From the NCBI RefSeq assembly GCF_024347655.1, contig NZ_AP025514.1, positions 1,860,001-1,924,000 of the forward strand: DNA of 64,000 nt, read 5' to 3'. Positions 18,667 to 28,757 of this stretch are shown piece by piece. A model generated the notes under the pieces. The model was not told the origin of the DNA and did no database searches. It saw only the letters and a list, made by a program, of their open reading frames with translations. Origin of the DNA: Vibrio toranzoniae (GTDB lineage: Bacteria; Pseudomonadota; Gammaproteobacteria; Enterobacterales; Vibrionaceae). Within the stretch, counting starts at the first letter, position 1. Each line of letters opens with the position of its first letter. The position numbers and the translations under genes were made by a program.

Positions 18667-20949
18667 CTAAGCAACGCTATTTAGCTTAGGTTTTAACTCT
18701 TTTCGCGTCAAAGTTTCACTAAAGTCATGACTGAAGTGGTCAACTTGAATTGCTGTATAACGTAGTTTATCAGCAGCAACAATTTGGTCGACTTCTTCTT
18801 GAGTAAGTACACCTGCTGCAAGTGCTTGAGCCAGTTTGTCTGCCAGCAAGCCTTTACGAGCCACTTTGCCCTCTTTCACTGCTTTGAAGATCTTACGCTC
18901 TAGAGGCTTAATGCTGTACATCGCATTGAAAGCATTCTCCATAAGGCCAACACTATCATCCTCTTCCTTGCCGATGTAGCAAAGGTGAGTTAGACGTTCA
19001 CGGTGTGCACCCGGAGTCATCAAGCTTTCAGCCAGTTGTACCGTTAGGTTATCATTTGGTTTTTCAAAGTGGTTGCCCACAGGGAAAACGAGACCTTTCA
19101 GCACTTTCCCAACCATCTTGTTCGGGAAGTTTCTGTACGCTTCTTGTAGAGATTTAGCCGCGTTGTGGAAACAGTGTTGAACCGCGTAATGTACGTAGTC
19201 TAGGTCAGCTTGTTGACGACCTTCGTCTTCATACTTCTTAAGCGCAGCAGACGCCATGTATAAGTAACTTAGACCATCACCCAAACGTGCAGAGATAAGC
19301 TCTTTACGTTTCAGTTCACCACCTAGTGTCAGCATTGCGAAATCCGCACTTACAGCAAGCGCACGGCTTAAACGAGTCAGATCTTGGTAGTAAGGCTTCG
19401 TTGGGCCACTCATGTCGGCTTTAATGAACTTAGAGCCCGTTAATGCCGCACCAAAAGCACCGAACGTGTTTTTAGTTGCGTGTGAGATGTGCTTGAACAA
19501 CAATTTATCGAAATCCTTCGCACCTTGCTTCTCATCAGGGTTCGCTGCTGCTTCCATTTCGCTCAATACGTATGGGTGACAACGTGTCGCACCTTGGCCG
19601 AAGATCATCAGGTTACGAGTTAGGATGTTCGCACCTTCTACTGTGATAGCAACTGGAATACCTAGGTAAGGCGCAGCCAAGTAGTTCATTGGTCCATCTT
19701 GAATTGCACGACCTGAGTGAATATCCATTGAATCATTCAGAATCGTACGCGCCATCTCTGTCATGTGGTATTTAGCGATAGCCGTTACGATACCCGGCTT
19801 CTCTTTCATATCGAGTGAAGTAGTTGTCAGCGTACGAGTTGCTTCTAGTAGATACGTTAAACCACCAATACGGCCTAGGCTCTCAGCAACACCTTCGAAC
19901 TTACCAATCGACATGCCGAACTGCTTACGAACATAAGCGTATGCGCCGGTCGTTTTCGCTGTTAGGTGGCCCATCGCCGTACCAAGTGCGGGTAATGAAA
20001 TACCACGACCTGCAGACAAACATTCCACCAGCATACGCCAGCCTTTACCTGCGTAATCTGCGCCACCGATTAGCCATTCCATTGGGATGAATACATCGTG
20101 ACCGCGTGTTGGACCATTCATAAACGCAAGGCCAAGTGGATCATGACGCTCGCCAATCACAACGCCTTCATGCTCTGCCGGGATTAGCGCACAAGTGATA
20201 CCGATGTCTTCCTTGTCGCCAAGCAGCTTCTCTGGATCGTGCAGTTTGAAAGCCAGACCAAGTACCGTCGCCACTGGTGCTAGCGTAATGTATCGCTTAT
20301 TCCAGCTAAGCTTGATGCCTAGTGTCTCTTTGCCTTCGTGCATTCCCATACATACCGTACCGACATCAGGGATACCACCCGCATCAGAACCTGCTTCAGG
20401 GCCGGTTAATGCGAAACATGGAATATCTGTACCGTCAGCAAGACGCGGTAGCCAGTAGTCTTTCTGATCTTGAGTACCATAGTGAGACAACAGCTCACCA
20501 GGACCAAGAGAGTTTGGAACCATGACCGAAACCGCAGTACTGATACTGCGAGTCGCAATCTTAGTTACGATAGTCGAGTTGGCGTGTGCTGAAAATTCAC
20601 GACCGCCGTACTCTTTCGCAATAATTAACGAGAAGAAACGCTCTTTGCGTAAGAAGTTCCACACCTCCTCAGGAAGGTCTCGATCTTCTTTTACGATTTG
20701 GTGGTCATCGAGCATAGCAAGCAACGTTTCAAGTTCATTATCCATGAACGATTGCTCTTCTGCTGTCAGCTGAGGTTTTGGATATTGGTGCAGCTTAGTG
20801 AAATCTGGTTTACCAGAAAACAGCTCTCCGTCCCACCAAACACTACCCGCTTCCATCGCTTCTTTCTCGGTGCTAGATAATGGTGGTAGTACTTTTTTAA
20901 AGAGTTTAAAAGCTGGGTCACTTACCCATTTTTGTCTTAGAGAGCTCAT
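18667..20949 (-). CDS. fadE: FadE-type acyl-CoA dehydrogenase
   Basis: A 760-residue enzyme for the first step of beta-oxidation. The central acyl-CoA dehydrogenase domain spans about 85-470, with CFALTGPEAGSDAGG (FAD and substrate region). The roughly 280-residue C-terminal extension is typical of bacterial FadE. It lacks the N-terminal membrane stretch of E. coli FadE (814 residues). It starts 55 bp after psrA on the same strand, so the repressor and the dehydrogenase gene probably form an operon. AGGAT precedes the ATG. Confidence 0.9.
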   Translation of the reverse strand: MSSLRQKWVSDPAFKLFKKVLPPLSSTEKEAMEAGSVWWDGELFSGKPDFTKLHQYPKPQLTAEEQSFMDNELETLLAMLDDHQIVKEDRDLPEEVWNFLRKERFFSLIIAKEYGGREFSAHANSTIVTKIATRSISTAVSVMVPNSLGPGELLSHYGTQDQKDYWLPRLADGTDIPCFALTGPEAGSDAGGIPDVGTVCMGMHEGKETLGIKLSWNKRYITLAPVATVLGLAFKLHDPEKLLGDKEDIGITCALIPAEHEGVVIGERHDPLGLAFMNGPTRGHDVFIPMEWLIGGADYAGKGWRMLVECLSAGRGISLPALGTAMGHLTAKTTGAYAYVRKQFGMSIGKFEGVAESLGRIGGLTYLLEATRTLTTTSLDMKEKPGIVTAIAKYHMTEMARTILNDSMDIHSGRAIQDGPMNYLAAPYLGIPVAITVEGANILTRNLMIFGQGATRCHPYVLSEMEAAANPDEKQGAKDFDKLLFKHISHATKNTFGAFGAALTGSKFIKADMSGPTKPYYQDLTRLSRALAVSADFAMLTLGGELKRKELISARLGDGLSYLYMASAALKKYEDEGRQQADLDYVHYAVQHCFHNAAKSLQEAYRNFPNKMVGKVLKGLVFPVGNHFEKPNDNLTVQLAESLMTPGAHRERLTHLCYIGKEEDDSVGLMENAFNAMYSIKPLERKIFKAVKEGKVARKGLLADKLAQALAAGVLTQEEVDQIVAADKLRYTAIQVDHFSHDFSETLTRKELKPKLNSVA

Positions 20950-21004
20950 AGTTCAGATCCTTTTGTTCACTATTTTGGTTGTGAATGTTTCGCTTTTTAT
21001 TGTT

Positions 21005-21634
21005 TTATTCTTCTGCTGACATGCCAGCGGCCAAGTATGGAATAAGAATATCGACCACTGCTTTGGCATCTATTCGCTTACCGTAATCATTCTCTGCAAT
21101 TTCAACGAGAGCCTGACTGGAAGCCATGGTGAAAACACAAGTCCCTAGGGTGAAGTGCAATCGCCAAAATAACTGTTCTTGAGTGAGGCTCGGGTTAGCT
21201 TTCATTACTGAGCTGGTAAACAGAGTCAGTACTTCACTGTAGCGAGTTGTAATGAACCAACGCAAGTGCCCTTGCACATCCGTATAGCCTCTGCCGATCA
21301 GTAACATAAATCGACTTGTGCCATTAGGCCTAACATCATTAAGGGCTCTTAGTGGTTGCCTTAAAGACTCAAACACATCATTCATAGAATACGTTTCGTC
21401 CAAGTTTAAGTTCACCAAAGCGTCTTGCAGTGCTGGCATAAATGCCTCTAAATAACGATTGAGAACTGCACGAACCAGAGTTTTCTTATCGCCAAAGTGG
21501 TAATTGACCGAAGCTAAATTGACATTGGCTTTACCTGTAATAGTGCGTAAAGAGGTGTCATTGAAACCGTGCTCAGCAAATAAGCCTTCAGCTACATCTA
21601 AGATTTTGTCTTTGGTTGTACTTCTTGGTGCCAT
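21005..21634 (-). CDS. psrA: PsrA-like TetR-family fatty-acid regulator
   Basis: A 209-residue TetR repressor. The N-terminal helix-turn-helix (about 1-60) reads FNDTSLRTITGKANVNLASVNYHFGDKKTL, here given in two parts: FNDTSLRTITGKA and NVNLASVNYHFGDKKTL. The ligand domain follows. I place the start at MAPRSTTKDKIL, the usual TetR entry point; a frame extending 16 codons upstream would run across the operator. Linkage to fadE and the vibrio locus next to vrrA support PsrA, which responds to long-chain fatty acids or acyl-CoA. Confidence 0.85.
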   Translation of the reverse strand: MAPRSTTKDKILDVAEGLFAEHGFNDTSLRTITGKANVNLASVNYHFGDKKTLVRAVLNRYLEAFMPALQDALVNLNLDETYSMNDVFESLRQPLRALNDVRPNGTSRFMLLIGRGYTDVQGHLRWFITTRYSEVLTLFTSSVMKANPSLTQEQLFWRLHFTLGTCVFTMASSQALVEIAENDYGKRIDAKAVVDILIPYLAAGMSAEE

Positions 21635-21649
21635 TTCAATCACTCGTAT

Positions 21650-21663
21650 TAAACAACTGTTTG
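21650..21663. promoter_or_regulatory. PsrA-type operator
   Basis: TAAACAACTGTTTG fits the published PsrA motif (C/G)AAAC-N2-4-GTTT(G/C) and lies 16 bp before the psrA start, suggesting autoregulation. No equally good copy is seen directly before fadE or fabV. Confidence 0.6.
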
Positions 21664-21804
21664 AAATATACGCCCAGTACATTTATTTAACAAGCAAGCA
21701 ACATCACATTTTCACAAATTGGTCGTACCAGTTGATAGGATTCAACACTAACCAATTGAATAAACGTGTGTTTACAAAAAAAGAAAAAATTAATGAATTT
21801 TCGT

Positions 21805-21833
21805 GGAACTGAAATCGAATTGGAAGGTCATAA
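21805..21833 (+). promoter_or_regulatory. Sigma-E type promoter
   Basis: GGAACT (21805-21810) and TCATAA (21828-21833) are 17 bases apart, close to the sigma-E pattern GGAACTT-N16-TCxxA. It points at the small RNA that follows. Confidence 0.6.
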
Positions 21834-21839
21834 TTATAT

Positions 21840-21968
21840 AGAAAACAGAGTATTTAGAAGTTTAACAGGCCGTCAAACTTGCTTCTCCCTGGTTTCTTAA
21901 TTACTGCATTTTCCTTATTAACTCCTATACTTGTATCCGCCCAAACCACGTTGGTTTGGGCTTTTTTT
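21840..21968 (+). ncRNA. vrrA: VrrA, sigma-E dependent small RNA
   Basis: A stand-alone transcript of about 130 nt is predicted from the sigma-E type promoter to a strong terminator (GCCCAAACCA / TGGTTTGGGC then T7, ending 21968). No reading frame with a ribosome site is present. In V. cholerae VrrA (about 140 nt) lies next to VC1741, the psrA homolog, and is sigma-E dependent; it base-pairs with porin mRNAs. Position, promoter type, length and terminator all agree. The exact 5' end is inferred. Confidence 0.75.
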
Positions 21969-22071
21969 GCCTATAATTCAGGCGATTTTTGTTCGGCTAC
22001 TCCTGATCGCAAAAGGCCCCCGAAACCGAGGGCTTTCATTACGTCAAGCCATAGAACATTCCACGTGCCTA

Positions 22072-24894
22072 TTAGGCTGCATCGTTTTTGATAAGTTCAC
22101 TTAGCGCAGAAAGGCTATCAAAGTTGTTATCAACAACATAGTCGCTTAATTGATCCTTTACAGATTCTAAAACGATAGTTTGGTCGCCACTATCATGCTC
22201 AATGCTCATAACCAAGTTATCACCTTGTAGAGCGACATCTATTTCCGGAATCAGCTCATGAATAGAGTCATTGCCTGTAGCATCTAAAATATCACGAAGC
22301 TCAAGCAAGTCTTCACCGACACTGAACTCTTTGACCACATCGACGCTGTTGTCGAGAGCTGAGTCTAACCACTCGAAAACATTTTCTTCATCATTTCCAA
22401 TCAAGATATCGTTACCCAAGTTAGCAGCAAAATCTGACGATTCAGGATCGCTAATCACTTGGTGAGGGGCCGCACCTTCGACATTGAGCGTTACAGTCTC
22501 AACGCTACTTACCTCACCTGTCGAATCAATGACTTGATAGTCAAAGCTATCTTTTGTGACTTCTAAATCACCACCAATGTATCTAAGCTCCCAGCTTCCT
22601 TTAGGATTTGAGAACTCGACTTTCTCTATTGTCTGATTAGGAGACGAGTGCGTGAACTCGTAGAACAAGCGATCAACACCAAGCTCCCCGGGTTCTTTCT
22701 CATACTCTACCGTTTCATAGCCCCCTTCAACAAAGTGGAAAGTGGCTCTCACAATGTTAGGATTGTCTTCCTCGAATACAGGGCCTAATCCATCCAGACC
22801 AAATCGAACTTGAGAAATCGGGTTTTCTGAAAAATCTAAGGTAAGAATCTCACCTTTATTAACACCACGACCATCACTATCTCCAATCCCATACCCTACA
22901 TGGCTCTCTTCTGCGTTGTATTGTTTTAGCGGTTTGTCATCAGGGTTATGAATCTCAACAAAGATGGAGTTGCCATTAGTAAGTTCGACTTCTCGCCTCA
23001 TGCCACCAGAACCTACCACTTCTCCTCCCCAGTTATAAAAACCATCTTCAGACACAGGAGTATCCGCGGTTGGTTCATCTTTTATACCCAGTAGGAAGTC
23101 AGCTCCTGCCCCCGCTACATAACTGATACCGGTATGATCAAATTGAGTGACACCGACATCGCTTTCCACCACCTCACGAGTGACACCATTACTACTTGTA
23201 TAGAGAAGCGTTCCTGTTATAGGAAGATCTTTAACTATGATGTGTAGATCAATACCATTGTAATCATCCTCAACATCAGAAATTCGATCTTGATAAGCTA
23301 TCGCTGAATTGAAGGTAATGTTCGTCTCGACACCACAATAATCAATAACATCTTCATTATTGTCATAACCACCTACCGACGTGTCTACAACTCCTCCATC
23401 CACTTTATCCTCACAGACCTGACCGCTTCCAGGTGTATCAATACTGAAGCTTGTCGCCTCAGGTGCATCATTAGTACCGTTGATAGTGATTTCTATAACG
23501 TGCTCAATACCATCAGTTGAAGTGACAGTGAACAGCTCTGTAATTGTTTCTCCTGTGTTGAGGAATTGAACTAAATCATTTTTAACGGAATACGTCCAAT
23601 CACCACAGGCTGTAATGGTCAAAGTACCGAGCGCACTACCACTTGTAGAGCCAACAGGTTTAAATTCACCGGTTGGATTAAAAACAGGATTATCATTAGT
23701 GTCTGGGTCACTAATAGTCAGCGACCCCGTCGTTTCAAGAACGTTCAGCTCTTCATCCACCACACCCACGTCTTCAGTGACGCTGCCCATGTCACTGTTT
23801 CCTTCTCCTACAGTGATTTCGGATGGATCTTCAGCTCCGTTAATAGTGATCGTCACTTCGCTTGTCGTGCCGTCGTCAGCTGTCACCGTGTATACTTCAG
23901 TGACAAACTCATCATCGTCTAGGTGTTGCACGTCATCATTATTAACAGCATAGGTCCAGCTGCCGTCAGGTTCGATGGATAACGCACCGAATTGCGATAC
24001 ATTAGTCGAGCCCTCAAGCTTAAATTCACCATCAGGTAAAAAGGTAGGAGAGTCACTGTCTACATCGGTAATCGTAACCTGACCAGACGTCACCAGTTGG
24101 TTGGTAATTTCATCAACATTAATGTCCTCGGTAACACTGCCCAACCCACCAGTCGCAACAGCAGCATCATCGGTACCAATAATGGTAACAGTAATAATTT
24201 GTTCACCTCCATCAGAGGTTTGTACTGTGGTCGTATCTTGTATCTGTGCCCCATTTCCAAGCGCATTGAATGGACTGTCAGCAACGAATACCCAAGTACC
24301 GTCCTCGTTAACGGTAAAAGTACCGAACCCGCTGTCACCTGTAACCTCTTTTTCGGCGAAAGATACACCCGGTTGGTTAAGCGTTAGTGACCCACCAGTT
24401 TCTATAGGTTCATCTTGTTCAAACTCAATCGCATTGGTATCTCCCGATATTAGAGCCAACGCAATAATGTCAAACAACGCGAGACTTTGGGTCTCTGATA
24501 ACCCTTGAGACTCAAAACCTTCTGTTTCAAAGTTAGTTTGAGCGAGAATCTCGGTACCAGTTCGTTCTATTCTTCCGCTGTTGGTTAAACTCGAACCTTG
24601 CTCACCGGCTGCGGTATCAAACTCATCTCCTAACTCAGTTGGGTCAAACCCCTCTCCAATCGCACGTTGAACCTGTGCAATTGCGTCATCAATATCTAAA
24701 TCGTTCTGTTGTTCTTGAGCATCAAAAAATCGAGCTGAAACACTTGGCACACTTGTATCGTCAGTACCTAGGCTTATGACAACATCACTCGAAGCTGGTT
24801 GTTCACCCGGAGCCAATCGACGTAATTTTCCTTGTGCGTCAAGCACAACACTTACGTTGGCAAGGCCTAGAATATTTAGGTTGATATTTCCCAT
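22072..24894 (-). CDS. Retention-module VCBS-repeat adhesin secreted by type I system
   Basis: A 940-residue protein. The N-terminal retention-like module (MGNINLNILGLANVSVVLD and following, about 1-110) has no signal peptide. Two full VCBS-type repeats and one partial one follow (about 180-480, each with G.L.I...G.WTY or similar). A lectin or Ca-binding-like region comes next, and the C-terminal type I secretion target region includes GNDILIGND and IHELIPEIDVAL (about 840-930). This is the plan of LapA-like surface adhesins, but short. It is divergent from a TolC/OmpA pair. I chose the ATG at MGNIN, preceded by AGGA. No ABC or membrane-fusion genes are adjacent. Confidence 0.75.
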   Translation of the reverse strand: MGNINLNILGLANVSVVLDAQGKLRRLAPGEQPASSDVVISLGTDDTSVPSVSARFFDAQEQQNDLDIDDAIAQVQRAIGEGFDPTELGDEFDTAAGEQGSSLTNSGRIERTGTEILAQTNFETEGFESQGLSETQSLALFDIIALALISGDTNAIEFEQDEPIETGGSLTLNQPGVSFAEKEVTGDSGFGTFTVNEDGTWVFVADSPFNALGNGAQIQDTTTVQTSDGGEQIITVTIIGTDDAAVATGGLGSVTEDINVDEITNQLVTSGQVTITDVDSDSPTFLPDGEFKLEGSTNVSQFGALSIEPDGSWTYAVNNDDVQHLDDDEFVTEVYTVTADDGTTSEVTITINGAEDPSEITVGEGNSDMGSVTEDVGVVDEELNVLETTGSLTISDPDTNDNPVFNPTGEFKPVGSTSGSALGTLTITACGDWTYSVKNDLVQFLNTGETITELFTVTSTDGIEHVIEITINGTNDAPEATSFSIDTPGSGQVCEDKVDGGVVDTSVGGYDNNEDVIDYCGVETNITFNSAIAYQDRISDVEDDYNGIDLHIIVKDLPITGTLLYTSSNGVTREVVESDVGVTQFDHTGISYVAGAGADFLLGIKDEPTADTPVSEDGFYNWGGEVVGSGGMRREVELTNGNSIFVEIHNPDDKPLKQYNAEESHVGYGIGDSDGRGVNKGEILTLDFSENPISQVRFGLDGLGPVFEEDNPNIVRATFHFVEGGYETVEYEKEPGELGVDRLFYEFTHSSPNQTIEKVEFSNPKGSWELRYIGGDLEVTKDSFDYQVIDSTGEVSSVETVTLNVEGAAPHQVISDPESSDFAANLGNDILIGNDEENVFEWLDSALDNSVDVVKEFSVGEDLLELRDILDATGNDSIHELIPEIDVALQGDNLVMSIEHDSGDQTIVLESVKDQLSDYVVDNNFDSLSALSELIKNDAA

Positions 24895-25195
24895 ATCTAA
24901 ATTCCTACTTCTACCCAGAACATACCAAACGCGGGTCCAACCCACTTTTCATTATGGCTGTCTCGTACTGTAAATTTAGTACCTCCACTATTGATAATCC
25001 ACTCATTAGCAAAACAAAGTTCGCAAGTTTTAAATTAATCAATAACCATAGCGACTTACATTCAAAAATAAATCAGCAAACTTCGCATTTTTTTTCACAT
25101 GTCCTAAGCTTCGTTTATACAGCCTGTCTCTCAACGAAGCAGAAAATACTGCTCCGAGAATGGTCAAAACATATAAAAGTAGAAGGAGAGCTACT

Positions 25196-26503
25196 TTGAA
25201 ATTGTTTAAACTATCCATCATGTGTTGCTTAGTTGCTACAACACCGCTTGCCGCTCAAACTCTAGAACAGTCTGTTGCGATCACCTTGGCAACGAATCCA
25301 GAGATAAAAAGTATATTCAATGAGTATGTGAGCGTAAAAAAACAAAATGACGCCTCTGGTGGCGCTTATAAGCCTAGTATCGACTTAGATGCAGGTATCG
25401 GTTACGAAGGTATAAACCCAGCACCAAATAACGGACCTGATACGGATCTAACCAGAAAGGAAGCAACGATATCCCTCACTCAATTATTATGGGATGGTTC
25501 CGCGACTCTATACGACATTGATCGCACCGCCGCTGAAGCCGAATCGGTTCGCTTACAATTGCTCGCAGACGCCGAAGACAAAGCACTTGAGGTGACCCAA
25601 ATCTATCTAGATGCAGTGAAAGCGACTGAGGTATTAGCCCTATCGGAAAGTAACCTAGCCATACACAAAAAAATCTATCAAGACATCAAAAAACGAGCTA
25701 ATTCTGGTATAGGCTCAACGGCAGACGTTTCCCAAGTAGAAGCTAGGATCGCAAAAGCTCACGGTAATTTATTGGCTGCGCAAAATAATTTGATTGATAC
25801 CCATACCCAATTTAGACGAATTGTGGGTCAAGAACCGCTAGGCTTAGTTTACCCGAGAGCTGATATCTCTATGCTCCCTTTGTCATTAACAGACGCCATC
25901 GTTGATGCTTTGGATAAGCACCCAGTCATCAAAGTCGCTTCTGCAGATGTTGATTCAGCATACTTCCAATACAAGCAGTCGAAGGGAGTGAATTACCCCA
26001 CTTTCTCTATTGAAGCATCTCAATCATGGCGTGATGACGCTGGAGGGGATGAAGGTTCGAGCCAAGAAACACTGGCAATGTTAAGAATGCGATACAACCT
26101 CTATAATGGTGGTACTGACAGTGCGAACTCTGAATCGGCGGCTTACCAACTGAACAAAGCCAAAGATCTAAGAGACCGTGCTTATCGACAAGTAGAGGAA
26201 GGCCTTCGCCTATCTTGGAGTGCATTGGACCTGACGTTGCAACAAAAAAACTTCTTATCTGACCATGTAGATTCAGCTTCAGAAACCGTTATCGCTTATG
26301 AGAAACAGTACCGAATAGGTAAACGTACGCTCCTTGATCTGCTTAACACCGAGAACGAATTATTTGAAGCCCGTAAAGATTACTTAGATGCCCATTACTC
26401 TGAACAGTACGCTAAATATCGTGTAATGAACGCTACCGGTTCTCTATTGAATGCTCTACTGGTCGATATACCAGACGAGTGGACAACGGCCGTGGAGTAT
26501 TAA
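25196..26503 (+). CDS. TolC-family outer-membrane channel (LapE/AggA-like)
   Basis: About 435 residues. A TTG start follows AGAAGGAGAG at five bases and gives MKLFKLSIMCCLVATTPLAAQ, a good signal peptide; an ATG 12 codons upstream would spoil it. The two outer-membrane efflux repeats are visible (about 30-205 and 225-420), with long coiled-coil helices rich in A, E and K. It probably forms the outer-membrane exit of the type I pathway that exports the divergent adhesin. It overlaps the OmpA-like gene by the last base (TAATG). Confidence 0.85.
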   Translation: MKLFKLSIMCCLVATTPLAAQTLEQSVAITLATNPEIKSIFNEYVSVKKQNDASGGAYKPSIDLDAGIGYEGINPAPNNGPDTDLTRKEATISLTQLLWDGSATLYDIDRTAAEAESVRLQLLADAEDKALEVTQIYLDAVKATEVLALSESNLAIHKKIYQDIKKRANSGIGSTADVSQVEARIAKAHGNLLAAQNNLIDTHTQFRRIVGQEPLGLVYPRADISMLPLSLTDAIVDALDKHPVIKVASADVDSAYFQYKQSKGVNYPTFSIEASQSWRDDAGGDEGSSQETLAMLRMRYNLYNGGTDSANSESAAYQLNKAKDLRDRAYRQVEEGLRLSWSALDLTLQQKNFLSDHVDSASETVIAYEKQYRIGKRTLLDLLNTENELFEARKDYLDAHYSEQYAKYRVMNATGSLLNALLVDIPDEWTTAVEY

Positions 26504-27114
26504 TGATGAAGATACCTTACTTATTACTTTCCGCATTAACATTAACGTTATGCGCATGCTCTAACCAAAATGAAGAGACCTACATAGAAACGCCGGAAGC
26601 AGAACAGATTTCCGACCTGCAAGACGATGATAACGATGGCGTAGTTAATGCTCGAGACACTTGCCCTGGCACACCTGAAACGTCACTCGTTGATAATGAA
26701 GGTTGTGGAGAGACAGTTCGCTCTCAAGATGTCAGACAGTTGAGAATCCTGTTTGCCAATGATTCGTTTGAAGTTAACCCGGTCTTCTCTGATCAAATCA
26801 CGACCATGGCTGAATTCTTAGAAACCTATCAAAGTGCGTCTATTGAGATTCAAGGTTACGCCAGCAAAGTGGGGGCTAGTGAATACAACTTAGAGTTATC
26901 GAAAAAACGCGCTCACCAAGTTGAAGATGAATTGCTATCAAATGGTGTCGACCCGAGTCGAGTGAGAGTTGTTGGTTACGGTGAAGAGCGTTTAGAAAAA
27001 GACGGTGATGACCCTATGTCTCACGCACTAAATCGAAAAGTAACGGCGACGGTAGTGGGGCTAAGTGAACAAATCGTCGAGGAGTGGACAATATTTACCA
27101 CGCTAGAAAAGTAG
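26503..27114 (+). CDS. OmpA-family lipoprotein of the adhesin locus
   Basis: A 203-residue lipoprotein, with signal sequence and lipobox around TLCACS. A short calcium-binding-like segment (DDDNDGVVNARD...C) resembling thrombospondin type 3 repeats follows. The C-terminal OmpA peptidoglycan-binding domain (about 85-200) has IEIQGYASKVG and LSKKRAHQVEDEL. Such genes accompany TolC-type exporters of large adhesins. The ATG overlaps the TolC stop, so translation is coupled. A terminator follows. Confidence 0.85.
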   Translation: MMKIPYLLLSALTLTLCACSNQNEETYIETPEAEQISDLQDDDNDGVVNARDTCPGTPETSLVDNEGCGETVRSQDVRQLRILFANDSFEVNPVFSDQITTMAEFLETYQSASIEIQGYASKVGASEYNLELSKKRAHQVEDELLSNGVDPSRVRVVGYGEERLEKDGDDPMSHALNRKVTATVVGLSEQIVEEWTIFTTLEK

Positions 27115-27220
27115 CGAGACACTCTAGCCTCTAAATATTGTGGACTTGATTTTAAGACCAACAGCACCAAGCCAAAAATGCCTGACACAACTAAATGCTA
27201 GAGAACCTAAAGAATAAGAT

Positions 27221-27257
27221 AAAAAGCCGTGATAGGGTTACCCTACACGGCTTTTTT
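27221..27257 (+). terminator. Intrinsic terminator of the tolC-ompA operon
   Basis: AAAAGCCGTG / CACGGCTTTT stem with an inner GGGTTACCC helix, then T6. Confidence 0.9.
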
Positions 27258-27319
27258 GTTTGTTGTCACATGAATCATCGTGAGACTCGGTTCTTGTTAC
27301 TCGGTGAACCGATTACCGA

Positions 27320-28483
27320 TTAAATTCCCACTTGCTGTTGGTTTGTTTTCGGTAGAGAAAAACGCAGTAAGATATAACCCAAAATCGCGGCAGTCGTTGA
27401 CCCCATCAAGATACCGAGTCGAGCAAACGTATCAAACTCCGCGTTCGTTGGACCAAATGCCAGTGAAGAGATAAAGATTGACATTGTAAAACCAATACCG
27501 CACAACACAGATACTGCGAAGATATTCGTAAAGTTCACACCTTCAGGAAGCTTAGCGATACCAAGTTTCACCGCGCCCCAGCTAAATGCAAAGATGCCAA
27601 GAGGCTTACCAATCAATAGACCCATAGCGATACCTAGAGGCAACATACTTGTTAGGCTTGAGATTGAGATGCCTTCCAAAGAAATACCTGCATTTGCAAA
27701 TGCAAAAATTGGCAATATCGCGAAAGCTACATATGGGTGCAATGCATGCTCTAAATGTTTCAGTGGAGAATGCTCCCCTTTGTTACCTTTCAGCGGGATC
27801 GCAAAACCAATGACTACACCTGCCAATGTTGCGTGAACCCCAGACTTCAGTACTGCGAACCAAAGAATTGCCCCAACAATTAAATACACACTCAGCTTAG
27901 TTACATGCTTGTTGTTTAACATGAACAGCACGCCAGTTGCGATAAAACCAATAGTTAGTGCAAGTGTTGATAGGTCGCTTGAATAAAACAGTGCAATAAT
28001 GACAACAACACCCAAGTCATCAATTATTGCCAACGCAAGCAAGAATACCTTCAAGCTTACCGGCACACGGTTGCCTAGTAGAGCCATGATACCCAATGCG
28101 AATGCGATATCAGTTGCTGCTGGGATAGCCCAACCCTGTAATGCTTCTGGGTTACCAGAATTGAATAACACGTAGATAAGTGCAGGAGCTAGCATACCAC
28201 CCACCGCTGCGATGGCTGGGAAGATTGCTGTTTCTTTAGACTTTAATGCGCCTTCTAAAAGTTCGCGCTTCACTTCTAAACCGATGAGAAGGAAAAACAC
28301 AGCCATTAAGCCATCGTTAATCCAGTGAGACACAGACATACCAAGAACGTAACTGTGAAGTACACCTTGGTACATGTCGTTCAGTGGTGAGTTTGCTACA
28401 AACATTGCGATCGCCGCAGCGATGACTAGTATGATGCCGCCAGCAGATTCCATTTTAAAGAAGTCACGAATGACGTCGGTCAT
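27320..28483 (-). CDS. nhaA: NhaA Na+/H+ antiporter
   Basis: A 387-residue, 12-helix antiporter that exports sodium in exchange for protons. The two ion-binding aspartates are visible in [11 protein letters not shown], and [13 protein letters not shown] is also diagnostic. The start is the ATG giving [11 protein letters not shown], with AAGGGCG upstream; the frame extends 14 codons further without support. It is monocistronic. Confidence 0.95.
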   Translation of the reverse strand: MTDVIRDFFKMESAGGIILVIAAAIAMFVANSPLNDMYQGVLHSYVLGMSVSHWINDGLMAVFFLLIGLEVKRELLEGALKSKETAIFPAIAAVGGMLAPALIYVLFNSGNPEALQGWAIPAATDIAFALGIMALLGNRVPVSLKVFLLALAIIDDLGVVVIIALFYSSDLSTLALTIGFIATGVLFMLNNKHVTKLSVYLIVGAILWFAVLKSGVHATLAGVVIGFAIPLKGNKGEHSPLKHLEHALHPYVAFAILPIFAFANAGISLEGISISSLTSMLPLGIAMGLLIGKPLGIFAFSWGAVKLGIAKLPEGVNFTNIFAVSVLCGIGFTMSIFISSLAFGPTNAEFDTFARLGILMGSTTAAILGYILLRFSLPKTNQQQVGI

Positions 28484-28721
28484 GATTTCGCCCTTATATT
28501 TATTATTTAAATAAACGAATAACAAAGAATAGCTATGAGTTTATATCCAAGCTTTAACGATAGATAATCACTTCTTCGGATGTTTAACTTCGGTTTTTCC
28601 TACAAATACTAAACAATACGTCGTATATTCCATAATGTTATTATTCCCCATTAAATAAGTATAGATGAGATAAACGAAGCTGTATTCACAATTTTTTACG
28701 CCGGACGGAAATCATTAACAT

Positions 28722-28748
28722 AAAAAAAGGCTATCAAATGATAGCCTT
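28722..28748 (-). terminator. Intrinsic terminator of the AttH/ABC operon
   Basis: AAGGCTATCA / TGATAGCCTT stem with an A-run on the left, giving a U-tract on the minus strand. Confidence 0.85.
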
Positions 28749-28757
28749 AGGTGTTTT

